From: Flavobacteriia bacterium
Lineage (GTDB): Bacteria; Bacteroidota; Bacteroidia; Flavobacteriales; Flavobacteriaceae
Direction of reading: 5' to 3'
Length of the DNA: 64,000 nucleotides
Assembly (NCBI GenBank): GCA_004293045.1
Contig: RDXY01000005.1
Coordinates: 1 to 64,000, forward strand
Part shown: positions 16,540 to 26,553 of the stretch, piece by piece
Layout: every line of letters begins with the position of its first letter
Numbering within the stretch: the first letter of the stretch is position 1
Program-made: the position numbers and the translations under genes
Notes under the pieces: model-generated
The model's input: only the letters and a program-made list of their open reading frames with translations
Databases searched by the model: none
What the model was told of the DNA's origin: nothing

Positions 16540-18255
16540 TTAATCAAGATTAGTAGTAACAGAACAACATAATGTGCCATTACTTTTGTTTATTAAAAAT
16601 TTTATCTTTTTTCTATTCTTAAAACCAAATTCAAATTCTTCGTACTTAATTCCGATATTAAGATACCCTGTCAATGTGATTTGTGCTTCATTGCTACTAT
16701 AGTTTTGATTTGTCATACTCATTGTTGTTTGCACCCAAGTGTTACCAGGTAAAAACCCATCTAAATATGAATTACTTTGATTATCTAATGTTATATTTGA
16801 ACCTTTGTTGGCAACTACTTCAACAATAATTGTATGTGTTGAACTTATTCTTATTTTCTTTGTTGAAAAAAATTGATTTTGCGTTTCTAAATTAGAAACA
16901 TCGGCGCCATCTCCTTGCGATCCGTTATTTAATGACTGAACAAAAGTGTTTAATTCTGTAATGGAATTAAAATTCATTAAATTTTGATTACTATTTGAAT
17001 TAGAAAAACTATGATAATCAAAGTTTATATTGTTTTCAGATGCAATATCAATTAATCCGTCAAGTTTTTCAATTTTTTCTAAACTTGTCAAATTTTGTAA
17101 TATACTTTGCTTTGTTGTTGCACTCTGTCCCGATAACCATTCACCATGTTGAAGTAAAAACTGAAAAGCATTATATTGAAACAAAGAAATTTGAGCTTGG
17201 GTATTTATTGTATCAGGATATTGATAAAAAACACTTGGCATATTATTAAAAGCATACGTTAAAGCATTTTGATTTGAACTACTCAATCCACCATTAACAC
17301 CAATCCAATAATTTGTATACGCTAAAAGCCATTCTGTGGATTCAACTACATTTTTAATAGCATTGTCAGAGGCATATAAATTATAAATAAATTGATTTAT
17401 CTGAAGCATATTTTGAGTAGCAGGATTGCTTAAATCATCACTATTAAAATAATTAGGTATAAATATGTCTGTATTTGAACTATTTTCACCGCCACCACCA
17501 AGACCATTATTTTCATTTCCAGATGATGGATTAGATGGGTTTTGATGGTTATTCATCCATTCCAGCACATCTGGTATAAAATCTTCGCCTCCACTAGTAG
17601 AACAATCGCTTGCAAGAACTTTAAAAACAAGAACTTTTCTTCTACTACCATCATTATTAAAACATTCTGGATTTTCACCAGGAGTAGTAAGTTCTCCCTC
17701 GCAATAATCTACTTCTTCGTAATACCCAACTTCAAGACATCCACTCGTATTGGTTACATTAGATGAAGAACTATTGAGCCTTGCAGTTGAAGTGCTAGTG
17801 ATTGAGTTCATAAACATGTCATTATTGCTAATTTGTCCTAAATGTTTGTTTAAATAATAAGTTACTAAGTACGTTTGAGGACTCTGATTTGGCTTACAAT
17901 CAATTACAATATTTTGTGAAAAAGTAGCAGTAGCTGATTGTAAAACACGAAAAGAAAAAGTTTCTTGGTTGTTAGTTTTTTTTAAGTATTGAATATTTTG
18001 TAAATCTATATCAAAATCGGAAATAGATTCAATACTATTATGTTTATCAGCAGGTAAAACTTTTTTAAGTTTAGCTGATTCAATAAATGCTTGATTGTTG
18101 ATGTTTCTCAATTCTTGAAAATTAATCTTTTTAAAGCGGTAATCTCTCGTGTCTATATTTAAATTTTCATCATAAGCATCTTTACTACAACTAAATGTAA
18201 ATAGCACAGTTACTAAAAGTAGGATGTTTTTCAATTTTTGTTTGGGGTTTTTCAT
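16540..18255 (-). CDS. Large hypothetical lipoprotein with Gly-rich linker
   Basis: Lipobox LLVTVLFTFSCSKD; linker NPSSGNENNGLGGGGENSS; no recognised domain. Confidence 0.7.
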   Translation of the reverse strand: MKNPKQKLKNILLLVTVLFTFSCSKDAYDENLNIDTRDYRFKKINFQELRNINNQAFIESAKLKKVLPADKHNSIESISDFDIDLQNIQYLKKTNNQETFSFRVLQSATATFSQNIVIDCKPNQSPQTYLVTYYLNKHLGQISNNDMFMNSITSTSTARLNSSSSNVTNTSGCLEVGYYEEVDYCEGELTTPGENPECFNNDGSRRKVLVFKVLASDCSTSGGEDFIPDVLEWMNNHQNPSNPSSGNENNGLGGGGENSSNTDIFIPNYFNSDDLSNPATQNMLQINQFIYNLYASDNAIKNVVESTEWLLAYTNYWIGVNGGLSSSNQNALTYAFNNMPSVFYQYPDTINTQAQISLFQYNAFQFLLQHGEWLSGQSATTKQSILQNLTSLEKIEKLDGLIDIASENNINFDYHSFSNSNSNQNLMNFNSITELNTFVQSLNNGSQGDGADVSNLETQNQFFSTKKIRISSTHTIIVEVVANKGSNITLDNQSNSYLDGFLPGNTWVQTTMSMTNQNYSSNEAQITLTGYLNIGIKYEEFEFGFKNRKKIKFLINKSNGTLCCSVTTNLD

Positions 18256-18610
18256 ACATTAAAATTTAAAGTTAATAAAAATGGATAATGTAAATATTAT
18301 ACTAAAGTAATACATTTTTCAAAACAAAAAACAACTATTTTTGATTTTTTCTTAAAATATATATTTTTTTGTTATAGATTATGTAAATTCTTAAAAAAAT
18401 TTGAAAGAATTCAAAAAAGAAATAGTTTGAGTAAACAAATTACTCAGGAAACAATAGATTTTGATTGTGATGTGAATGTTCTGTAATAAGCAGAAAAGAA
18501 AGTTAACATAATCAAAAGATAGATTTTGTACTTATGGATAAAATTTGTAGTGAAATTAAAGTTGACTTTGAGTATTTCAAAGAAGGTAAGCAAGTAAATA
18601 AAGTCAAAAA

Positions 18611-18765
18611 AACGGCGGTAGTGTAGGAGTTATAAGCTATAATCAAGGAACAATTAATTTATTTCCCGAGAACAAAATTGAACATCTAAAAAAATAATTG
18701 AGGAGAGTAAATTATAAGATATGAAGATTATAGAATTAGAAAAATTACTATCTTCAAAAGAATAA
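18611..18765 (+). pseudogene. Remnant of a C-terminal coiled-coil tail, possibly an XRE/HTH regulator
   Basis: NGGSVGVISYNQGTINLFPENKIEHLKK then, in another frame, IIEESKL*DMKIIELEKLLSSKE*; frame broken at a poly-A run plus a stop. Confidence 0.35.
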
Positions 18766-18775
18766 TTAGCATTTT

Positions 18776-19792
18776 TTATTTCATTTTCCCAACCAACGCT
18801 TTCAAATACACCTTCATATCTAAAAACTCAAAATCAATAGCGGTTTTAATTTTATTTGTATCGTGAGTTTCTAAATTATATAATGCGTTTATGGTAGCTT
18901 TTGTTAACATTCTTTTTCTAAAAAATAGCTTCGCCAAAACAAACTCAAAGATTCGAAGGATTTGCAATTGCCACTTCTTTATTTCAAATTTTGGTTTTTT
19001 TATTTTGTTAGCTGAGGTGCTCGATGCCAAACTATCTGCAATACTATCAAATAATTCTTTGTAAGTTACATCTTCGGCAACTAAAATAAAGCGTTCGCCA
19101 GAAATTGTGCTTTTCATTAGAGCTGTCATTGCTTTTACGACATCTTCTACAGCTACAATTCCAAGTTTACCATGCGTATAAAATAATTGTCCGTCTTTAA
19201 TATTTTTGATAAATAAAGAACTGCCTTCTGTTGGAAATCCGTTCCCGAAAATCACACCTGGATTGACAATTACCACTTCCAATCCTTCTTGAAACCCACG
19301 CCAAACTTCCATTTCTGCGCCAAATTTTGAAATAGAATAATCGCTTCTTACAGCTTCGTTGTTTCTTTCAGTTTCTTCATTTATCAATAAATTATGTTCC
19401 GTTCCGTTTCCTAAAGCCGAAATTGAACTTACATAGCACAATTTTTTTACATCAGAAGATAAGCAACAATTCACCACATTTGCGGTTCCTACCATGTTAT
19501 TTTGATAGAGTTTTTCTTCATCTTTTGGATTAAAAGAAACCAACGCCGCACAATGATATACATAAGAAATGTTAGTAAAAGCAGTTTCAAGAGCAGGAAT
19601 ATCTAAAATATCGGCTTTAACCCAATCTATTTTTTCAAAATTAGTAAGTTTGTTTTCTTTTTTAAATAATTGTTTAATGAGTTGTAGTTTTTTCTCCGAT
19701 CTATATATTGCTCGAATGGCATTCTCTTCTTGAGAAAGTTGCAATAATAAATGAAAACCAACTAAACCTGTTCCGCCTGTAATTAATATCAT
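18776..19792 (-). CDS. NAD-dependent epimerase/dehydratase family protein
   Basis: ILITGGTGLVGFHLL, YSISKFGAEMEVWRG. Confidence 0.9.
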   Translation of the reverse strand: MILITGGTGLVGFHLLLQLSQEENAIRAIYRSEKKLQLIKQLFKKENKLTNFEKIDWVKADILDIPALETAFTNISYVYHCAALVSFNPKDEEKLYQNNMVGTANVVNCCLSSDVKKLCYVSSISALGNGTEHNLLINEETERNNEAVRSDYSISKFGAEMEVWRGFQEGLEVVIVNPGVIFGNGFPTEGSSLFIKNIKDGQLFYTHGKLGIVAVEDVVKAMTALMKSTISGERFILVAEDVTYKELFDSIADSLASSTSANKIKKPKFEIKKWQLQILRIFEFVLAKLFFRKRMLTKATINALYNLETHDTNKIKTAIDFEFLDMKVYLKALVGKMK

Positions 19793-19929
19793 GTTGTAAA
19801 ATTAGTGAAAAATTGAAATACAAAGTGACTTCTAATAAATAAAAAATGAGTAAATTAAACTACAAATTCGTATTTCTAAAACTCAAAAATTCGCACTATA
19901 TTTGCACTATAAATGAATTTTACGAAAAG

Positions 19930-21381
19930 ATGAAGAAGCACATAAGAATTATAGATTTATTAGAAAACACAAAAACGTTGCAAGAAGTAAACGCAAAAGG
20001 TTGGGTAAGAACGTTTAGAAACAATCAGTTTGTAGCGTTAAATGATGGTTCAACACTTAATAATATTCAGTGTGTGGTTGATTTTGAAAACACACCTGAA
20101 GAAACGCTAAAACGCATTACTACTGGCGCGGCTATTTCTGTTACTGGAACTTTAGTGGAAAGTCAAGGTGCTGGACAAAAAGTAGAAATCCAAGTAACGA
20201 AACTTGAAATTTTAGGAGATTCTGATGCGGAAAAATTCCCAATACAACCCAAAAACAAACCAAGTTTAGATTTTCTTAGAGAAAATGCACACTTGCGCAC
20301 CCGAACCAATATGTTTGGAGCTATTATGCGTGTGCGCTCCACGTTATCTTTCGCAGTGCATAAGTATTTTCAAGAAAAAGGATTTGTGTATGTAAATACG
20401 CCAATTATTACAGGTTCTGATGCAGAAGGTGCTGGAGAAATGTTTCAAGTTTCGGCTTTGCCTTTTGATAACACACCAAGAACTGAAGACGGTAAAGTAA
20501 ATTATAAAGAAGACTTTTTCGGGAAACAAACCAATCTTACGGTTTCTGGGCAATTAGAAGCAGAAACGTATGCCATGTCTTTAGGGCAAGTGTATACTTT
20601 TGGACCTACTTTTCGTGCGGAAAATTCAAATACATCACGTCACTTAGCCGAATTTTGGATGATTGAACCAGAAGTAGCTTTTAATGATTTGGCTGCAAAT
20701 ATGGATTTAGCGGAAGATTTTATTCAAAATGTAATTAAATATACGTTAGATAAATGTTCTGAAGATTTGAAGTTTTTAGAAAACCGTTTACTAGAAGAAG
20801 AAAAAAACAAACCACAAGCGGAACGTAGCGAAATGGCTTTGTTAGAAAAATTAAATTTTGTTTTAGAGAATAATTTCAAACGTGTTTCGTATACCGAAGC
20901 TATTGATATCCTTAAAAATTCGAAACCAAATAAAAATAAAAAATTCCAATATATAATTGACGAATGGGGTGCCGATTTACAATCAGAACACGAACGTTTC
21001 TTAGTAGAAAAACATTTTAAATGTCCTGTAATTTTATTTGATTATCCTGCCAAAATTAAAGCATTTTACATGCGATTAAATGATGGAACCGAGCCAGGAA
21101 AAGAAACTGTTCGCGCTATGGATATTTTATTTCCAGGAATTGGCGAAATTGTTGGAGGTTCGCAACGTGAAGAACGTTTAGACGTATTAATTGAAAAAAT
21201 GAAAGCATTAGGTATTGATGAAGAAGAATTATGGTGGTATTTAGATACTAGAAGATTCGGTTCAGCCGTGCATTCAGGTTTTGGTTTAGGTTTTGAAAGA
21301 TTGGTATTGTTTGTTACGGGGATGACTAATATTCGCGACGTAATTCCTTTCCCAAGAACACCGGATAACGCAGAGTTTTAA
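19930..21381 (+). CDS. asnS: Asparaginyl-tRNA synthetase
   Basis: Class II motifs [54 protein letters not shown]; start MKKHIRI at 19930. Confidence 0.97.
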   Translation: MKKHIRIIDLLENTKTLQEVNAKGWVRTFRNNQFVALNDGSTLNNIQCVVDFENTPEETLKRITTGAAISVTGTLVESQGAGQKVEIQVTKLEILGDSDAEKFPIQPKNKPSLDFLRENAHLRTRTNMFGAIMRVRSTLSFAVHKYFQEKGFVYVNTPIITGSDAEGAGEMFQVSALPFDNTPRTEDGKVNYKEDFFGKQTNLTVSGQLEAETYAMSLGQVYTFGPTFRAENSNTSRHLAEFWMIEPEVAFNDLAANMDLAEDFIQNVIKYTLDKCSEDLKFLENRLLEEEKNKPQAERSEMALLEKLNFVLENNFKRVSYTEAIDILKNSKPNKNKKFQYIIDEWGADLQSEHERFLVEKHFKCPVILFDYPAKIKAFYMRLNDGTEPGKETVRAMDILFPGIGEIVGGSQREERLDVLIEKMKALGIDEEELWWYLDTRRFGSAVHSGFGLGFERLVLFVTGMTNIRDVIPFPRTPDNAEF

Positions 21382-21446
21382 TAAGGCATTAGGCATTAGG
21401 CAATAGGCAATAGGCTTAACGCATAATGCATAAAGCTTAAAGCAAG
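21382..21446. repeat. Nine-unit heptanucleotide tract between asnS and rpoN
   Basis: GGCATTA-GGCATTA-GGCAATA-GGCAATA-GGCTTAA-CGCATAA-TGCATAA-AGCTTAA-AGCAAGA, strict period 7. Confidence 0.85.
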
Positions 21447-21451
21447 ATATA

Positions 21452-22924
21452 ATGTTAAAACACAGTTTAAATTTCAAATTATCGCAAAAATTATCGCCAC
21501 AACAAATTCAGTTGATGAAGTTGATTCAATTGCCTACGCAAGCTTTTGAGCAACGTTTGCAAGAGGAAATGGTTGAAAACCCAGCTTTAGAAGGAAGTTT
21601 AAACGACAATAACGAATCGTTAGAAGATTATAATGATACTTCAAATGATGAGGATGGTTATGATGATTACGATAACGACCAAATAGATACTGGCGATATT
21701 AATATTGATGAATATTTAAGTAACGACGATACGCCAGATTATAAATATCAAAGTAATAATTATAGCGATGATGATGAAGACCGAACGTTGCCCATGGCAG
21801 CACAAATTAGTTTTCATCAAGATTTAATTAATCAATTAAACACCTTTATACTTTCAGAGAACGATAGAGAAATTGCTGAGTTTTTAGTAGGAAGCATTGA
21901 AGATTCTGGTTATATCAGAAGAACCATTCAGGATATTGTAGACGATATGGCGTTTACGCAAGGGGTGTATACCGATGAGAAATCCGTTGAAAAAGTATTG
22001 CATATTGTGCAACAGTTAGAACCTTCTGGAGTTGGCGCAAGAGATTTACAAGAATGTTTGTTGATCCAATTAAAGCACAAAACACCTACAGAATCGGTTA
22101 ATTTAGCCATTGCTATACTTGATAAACAATTTGATGCGTTTACTAAAAAGCATTACGAGAAATTACTTCAAAAATTTAATTGCTCCAAAGAACAATTAAA
22201 AAAAGCTATTGAAGAAATAGAAAAATTAAATCCGAAACCAGGAGGCAGTTATGACAGCAATAGTAGAATTATTGAACACGTAGTTCCTGATTTTACCATT
22301 CGTATTGTTGATGGCGAATTAGAATTGCTTTTGAATGGAAGAAATGCTCCAGAATTGCACGTTTCAAAAGACTATCAAGAAATGCTGCAAACGTATAAAG
22401 TTTCTAGTGAAAAGTCGAATTCACAGAAAGATGCAGTGCAATTTATCAAGCAAAAATTAGATTCTGCCAAATGGTTTATTGATGCGATAAAACAACGTCA
22501 GGAAACACTTTTTGTTACGATGAATGCGATTATGTATTTCCAACAAGAATACTTCTTAGACGGTGAAGAATCTAAGCTAAAACCAATGATTCTAAAAGAT
22601 ATTGCTGATATGATTGGTTTAGATATTTCTACCATTTCGCGAGTAGCAAATAGTAAATATGTTGACACGCCTTACGGAACAAAACTAATTAAAGAATTTT
22701 TCTCTGAAGCGATGAAAAACGATCAAGGTGAAGATGTTTCTACCATTGAAATTAAAAATATTTTAGAACGTGTTATTGCGGAAGAAGATAAAAGCAAACC
22801 CTTGCCTGATGAAGATTTAGCAGCAATTCTTAAAGAAAAAGGATTCCCTATAGCCAGAAGAACTATTGCAAAATACCGAGAACAATTAGATATTCCTGTG
22901 GCAAGATTGAGGAAAAAAATGTAA
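21452..22924 (+). CDS. rpoN: RNA polymerase sigma-54 factor
   Basis: LKLSQKLSPQQIQLMKLIQLP, LEPSGVGARDLQECL, RPN box near ARRTIAKYREQLDIPVARLRKK. Confidence 0.97.
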   Translation: MLKHSLNFKLSQKLSPQQIQLMKLIQLPTQAFEQRLQEEMVENPALEGSLNDNNESLEDYNDTSNDEDGYDDYDNDQIDTGDINIDEYLSNDDTPDYKYQSNNYSDDDEDRTLPMAAQISFHQDLINQLNTFILSENDREIAEFLVGSIEDSGYIRRTIQDIVDDMAFTQGVYTDEKSVEKVLHIVQQLEPSGVGARDLQECLLIQLKHKTPTESVNLAIAILDKQFDAFTKKHYEKLLQKFNCSKEQLKKAIEEIEKLNPKPGGSYDSNSRIIEHVVPDFTIRIVDGELELLLNGRNAPELHVSKDYQEMLQTYKVSSEKSNSQKDAVQFIKQKLDSAKWFIDAIKQRQETLFVTMNAIMYFQQEYFLDGEESKLKPMILKDIADMIGLDISTISRVANSKYVDTPYGTKLIKEFFSEAMKNDQGEDVSTIEIKNILERVIAEEDKSKPLPDEDLAAILKEKGFPIARRTIAKYREQLDIPVARLRKKM

Positions 22925-22952
22925 CTTTTTTAAACTTTCAAAACCGCTTCAA

Positions 22953-23564
22953 TTGATAATAAAATATCTTTTACAACCATTTTCATATATTTTCCATCCT
23001 ATATTTATTTCTATGTATGGTGCAATTTTATATTTCTTTTTCACAAATAACAGCAATTATTTGGCAGAAATGTACTTGACATGCATTCAAATTTTTATTC
23101 TTACGATACTTTTACCGCTTAGTTTTTATTCGTTATTAAAAATTTTTAAAAAAATAAAATCATTTACAGAAGCTACTCTTGAAGAAAGAAGATTGCCCAT
23201 TTTTATTCAACTGGTACTGTTATATTTGCTATTACGATTTACAGTTTTAGAAACCCATTTTCCAGAATTATTTAAGTTTTTTCAAGCGGGTTTTATCAGT
23301 GCTTTTTTAGTCTTTATTTCTGTACTGTTTCGATTTAAAGCTAGTTTGCATATGATAGGTTGTACTTCTTTAGCAGTTTTTGTCTTACTGTTTACGAGTT
23401 ATTTAGAAATAGCCGCACTTAATACTGTAGCACTTTTAATACTTTGCATGGGATTTGTTGCCTCTTCACGTTTATTTATGAAGGCACATACGCCAATAGA
23501 GTTGATGGCAGGAATGCTACTTGGGGGCTTACCTCAACTCTTTATTTGGTTCTATAATATATAA
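22953..23564 (+). CDS. Integral membrane protein, weakly PAP2-like
   Basis: Multi-TM; SSRLFMKAHTPIELMAGMLLGGLPQ resembles a PAP2 C-terminal motif. Confidence 0.55.
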   Translation: MIIKYLLQPFSYIFHPIFISMYGAILYFFFTNNSNYLAEMYLTCIQIFILTILLPLSFYSLLKIFKKIKSFTEATLEERRLPIFIQLVLLYLLLRFTVLETHFPELFKFFQAGFISAFLVFISVLFRFKASLHMIGCTSLAVFVLLFTSYLEIAALNTVALLILCMGFVASSRLFMKAHTPIELMAGMLLGGLPQLFIWFYNI

Positions 23565-24196
23565 AAGATAAAACCAACATTAAAATTACTCATTTTGGAG
23601 CCTTCTTTAAAGATTGGATTTAAACCATAATAAATATATGGGTTCCAAGTATTAAATCCAACAGAAATATATGCACCATATTGCCAACGATTTATTTCGT
23701 CTGAAATAGATTCTTTAGTACTTTCTGTTGTTGACTCTAATTTTAATTTGGAATTAAATACATAACTAGTTTTTAATCCGGTATAAATTCTCCAAAAGCT
23801 GTGACTATTTTGGGTGGAATTTCGCCATCTAATTTCTAATGGAAAATCAATGCTATGCGTAGTAATTATGGTCCTAATATTTTCGGAAGTGTTATTTTCA
23901 GTAGCGCCAACAATTTCTTTAGAATTAATAAATTGTTTAATATTATTGTATGAATAGCCAATTCCTGGCGCAATAGCCCAATGTCTGTTTTTTGAAATAG
24001 GAAAATCTCTTAAAATTCCAAAAGTTATTCCAGGGGAAAAAGAAAACTGTTTAAATCCATCTGGACGATTTTGTATTAAATTATAACTTAATGAGGCGTA
24101 AAATTGGTCTTCTCTGTAAAGTGAATCCATTGCAATGGGTTTTATTTCTTGCGAGAAACAAAAAAAGGGAATCCATAAAAAAAATAATATTCTCAT
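23552..24196 (-). CDS. Outer-membrane beta-barrel protein (PorT-like)
   Basis: Signal peptide; FSPGITFGILRDFPI, PLEIRWR, FNVGFIFYIL terminal strand. Confidence 0.65.
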   Translation of the reverse strand: MRILFFLWIPFFCFSQEIKPIAMDSLYREDQFYASLSYNLIQNRPDGFKQFSFSPGITFGILRDFPISKNRHWAIAPGIGYSYNNIKQFINSKEIVGATENNTSENIRTIITTHSIDFPLEIRWRNSTQNSHSFWRIYTGLKTSYVFNSKLKLESTTESTKESISDEINRWQYGAYISVGFNTWNPYIYYGLNPIFKEGSKMSNFNVGFIFYIL

Positions 24197-24241
24197 GTGT
24201 AATAGTTATTGTTTTTAATTGTCTAAAACCACACAGTTTTG

Positions 24242-24326
24242 CAGAGAGGAAGGGATTCGAACCCTCGATATGTTGCCATATACACGCTTTCCAAGCGTGC
24301 GCCTTCAGCCACTCGGCCACCTCTCT
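24242..24326 (-). tRNA. tRNA-Ser (GGA)
   Basis: AGAGAGG...GGTGGCCGAGTGGCTGAAGGCGCACGCTTGGAAAGCGTG...GGTTCGAATCCCTTCCTCTCTG; acceptor pairs, GGA anticodon, CCA not encoded. Confidence 0.95.
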
Positions 24327-24330
24327 AGTT

Positions 24331-25368
24331 TTAATCATTCATTTCGCCTCGTAAAGATGTTTCAAAAATAGTCTTAAAAACCGAGTTAGCCACGTTTTGG
24401 CCCAACAAATACATTAATTTTGTTATTGCTGCTTCCGTTGTTATATTTTTTCCGGAAATTAAACCTATCTCTTTTAATCTTGTGCTAGTTTCATAGGCAC
24501 CCATTAAAACGCTCCCGCCACTACATTGTGTTACATTAATAATGTGTAAGCCACGTTGTATCGCGTTTTCTATTTCATCAATAAACCAATCTTCCATAGG
24601 TGCATTTCCAGATCCATAGGTTTCTAAAACTACCCCTTTTAAATTTGGAGTGTGTAAAATAGCGTGTAAAATACTTTTGTTTATACCTGGAAACAATTTT
24701 AAAATTAAAACATTATCGTCAAAACAGGTATTCACTTTTAATTTTTTAGAAACTTTTTCTTTTAGAAGCACTTCGTTATTTACATTCAAATGCACACCTG
24801 ACTCTACAAGTTCAGGAAAATTAGGTGATGTAAACGCATTAAAATGTTCGGCACTTATTTTAGTAGTTCGGTTTCCTCGGTATAATTTATATTCAAAATA
24901 AAGGGAAACTTCTTGAATAATTGGTTTTCCTTTTTCTTGCAACGAAGCAATTTGAATGGCGGTTATTAGGTTTTCTTTTGCATCTGTACGTAAATCACCA
25001 ATAGGTAATTGAGAGCCTGTAAAAACAATTGGTTTGTTTAAATTTTCGAACATAAAACTTAACGCAGAAGCACTATAAGACATGGTATCCGATCCATGTA
25101 GCACCACAAAACCATCAAAATTCGCGTAGTTTTCTTCTATAATTGCCGCTGTTTTTTGCCAATCTAAAATTTGCATATTAGACGAATCAATTGGTTTTTC
25201 AAATGAAACGGTTTCAATATTGCACTCTAACAATTTAAGTTCGGGAATGCCTTTTAGAAGTTTTTTAAAATCAAAAGCCTTTAGCGCTCCAGTATCGGCA
25301 TCTTTAATCATGCCAATAGTTCCGCCGGTATAAATTAATAAAATAGAGGGCTTTTGATTTGCTTTCAA
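24331..25368 (-). CDS. Asparaginase (type I)
   Basis: LLIYTGGTIGMI, VLHGSDTMSYSASALSFM, TGSQLPIGDLRTDAKENL. Confidence 0.95.
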   Translation of the reverse strand: MKANQKPSILLIYTGGTIGMIKDADTGALKAFDFKKLLKGIPELKLLECNIETVSFEKPIDSSNMQILDWQKTAAIIEENYANFDGFVVLHGSDTMSYSASALSFMFENLNKPIVFTGSQLPIGDLRTDAKENLITAIQIASLQEKGKPIIQEVSLYFEYKLYRGNRTTKISAEHFNAFTSPNFPELVESGVHLNVNNEVLLKEKVSKKLKVNTCFDDNVLILKLFPGINKSILHAILHTPNLKGVVLETYGSGNAPMEDWFIDEIENAIQRGLHIINVTQCSGGSVLMGAYETSTRLKEIGLISGKNITTEAAITKLMYLLGQNVANSVFKTIFETSLRGEMND

Positions 25369-25369
25369 T

Positions 25370-26497
25370 TTATTGGTATTTTAGTTTATTAATCACTGGA
25401 TTGGCATACATGGCTAAGAAACTTTCTTTCATTTTAATGTCATCCGCATTTATTCTCAATTCTAATCTACGCTCAAAAAGCTGTTTTTCCTTTTCGGTAT
25501 AATTATCAGAATAAGTGCTGGTTTGATGAAGTAGGTCGTAAGCAATATAATTAGTAGGCCAAATTTTGTAAGACTGCAAAATAGAATCGTCAATAACTTG
25601 CGCTACAGCAAACATTTGTTTGTTTGCATTTGTTGTTTCTTCAGAAATTAAGTCTAATTCATGATCTAAAATATCGCCAACATGAATATGAATACGTTTT
25701 TTCTGCCCAATAATTCCACTTAATAGCGTAATAAAATCTTCGTTTTTTTCTTTTGTATAAATTTCGTCATTTGCTTCGGCCATTAATTGAGGAATTTTTA
25801 AGGCATCCGTTGGATCGTATTCGTAAGAGATGGAAACCGGAACAATTTTAATTTTCTTAAAGAAATCCATATTGTTTTTTTCATCGGAAGCCATGGCAAT
25901 CATTTTTAATACCCCAGAGTGTGTAGCATCATTACCATCCTTAGTTCTTCCTTCTCGCTGTGCTATCCATACGGAACGATTTTCTTTTGATACCAATCGG
26001 TACATGTATTCTGAAAGTAATTTAGAACTCTCTAATAACTCTCTTGGGGAAAGATTTCTTTGGACTAAAAAATTTCTATTTAGTTTGGAAAGCATTAGTA
26101 AAAAATCTTTTTTCACTAAATTATCTCCAATGGCAGATGCGGTCATTACTAAACCATGTTCGTGTAAACATACATTTAATAACGAGGTGTCTAAAATTAT
26201 ATCTCTATGATTTGAAATGAAGAAATAAGCGGTATTTGGTTCTAATTTTTCAAAGCCAGATGTAGTAAGTCCGTCTGAACTTTTTTCCAATATTTTTTTT
26301 ATGGCGTGGTACGCAAAATTAATTTGAAAATCTCTTATAGAATGGGTACGAAGCAATTGTTCTTTCCAAACGGATTCTTCCGTATTTGGATACGCAAAAT
26401 CCACCAATGCTTTCATCATAGGATGATTTATAGAAGCACGAATTGCATCGTTTACTTCTGCATCATAAAAGGGACGTATTTTATCAAATTTCGACAT
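25370..26497 (-). CDS. Glycerol-3-phosphate/1-acylglycerol-3-phosphate acyltransferase family
   Basis: ISNHRDIILDTSLLN (HX4D-like), IAQREGRTKDGND. Confidence 0.8.
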   Translation of the reverse strand: MSKFDKIRPFYDAEVNDAIRASINHPMMKALVDFAYPNTEESVWKEQLLRTHSIRDFQINFAYHAIKKILEKSSDGLTTSGFEKLEPNTAYFFISNHRDIILDTSLLNVCLHEHGLVMTASAIGDNLVKKDFLLMLSKLNRNFLVQRNLSPRELLESSKLLSEYMYRLVSKENRSVWIAQREGRTKDGNDATHSGVLKMIAMASDEKNNMDFFKKIKIVPVSISYEYDPTDALKIPQLMAEANDEIYTKEKNEDFITLLSGIIGQKKRIHIHVGDILDHELDLISEETTNANKQMFAVAQVIDDSILQSYKIWPTNYIAYDLLHQTSTYSDNYTEKEKQLFERRLELRINADDIKMKESFLAMYANPVINKLKYQ

Positions 26498-26553
26498 ACT
26501 TTATTTTATATCTACAAAAAAACGAAAAAAATAGGAATATACATTAACAAATT

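Noticed and set aside
17605-17640. Apparent tandem repeat KVLVFKVLA in the lipoprotein gene
   Set aside because: Only two imperfect copies; explicable by ordinary beta-strand sequence.
21382-21446. CRISPR array at the tandem words
   Set aside because: Units are 7 bp with no spacers; no cas-like genes in the window.
24081-24354. Short ORFs on both strands covering the tRNA-Ser
   Set aside because: They translate the tRNA gene itself; not proteins.
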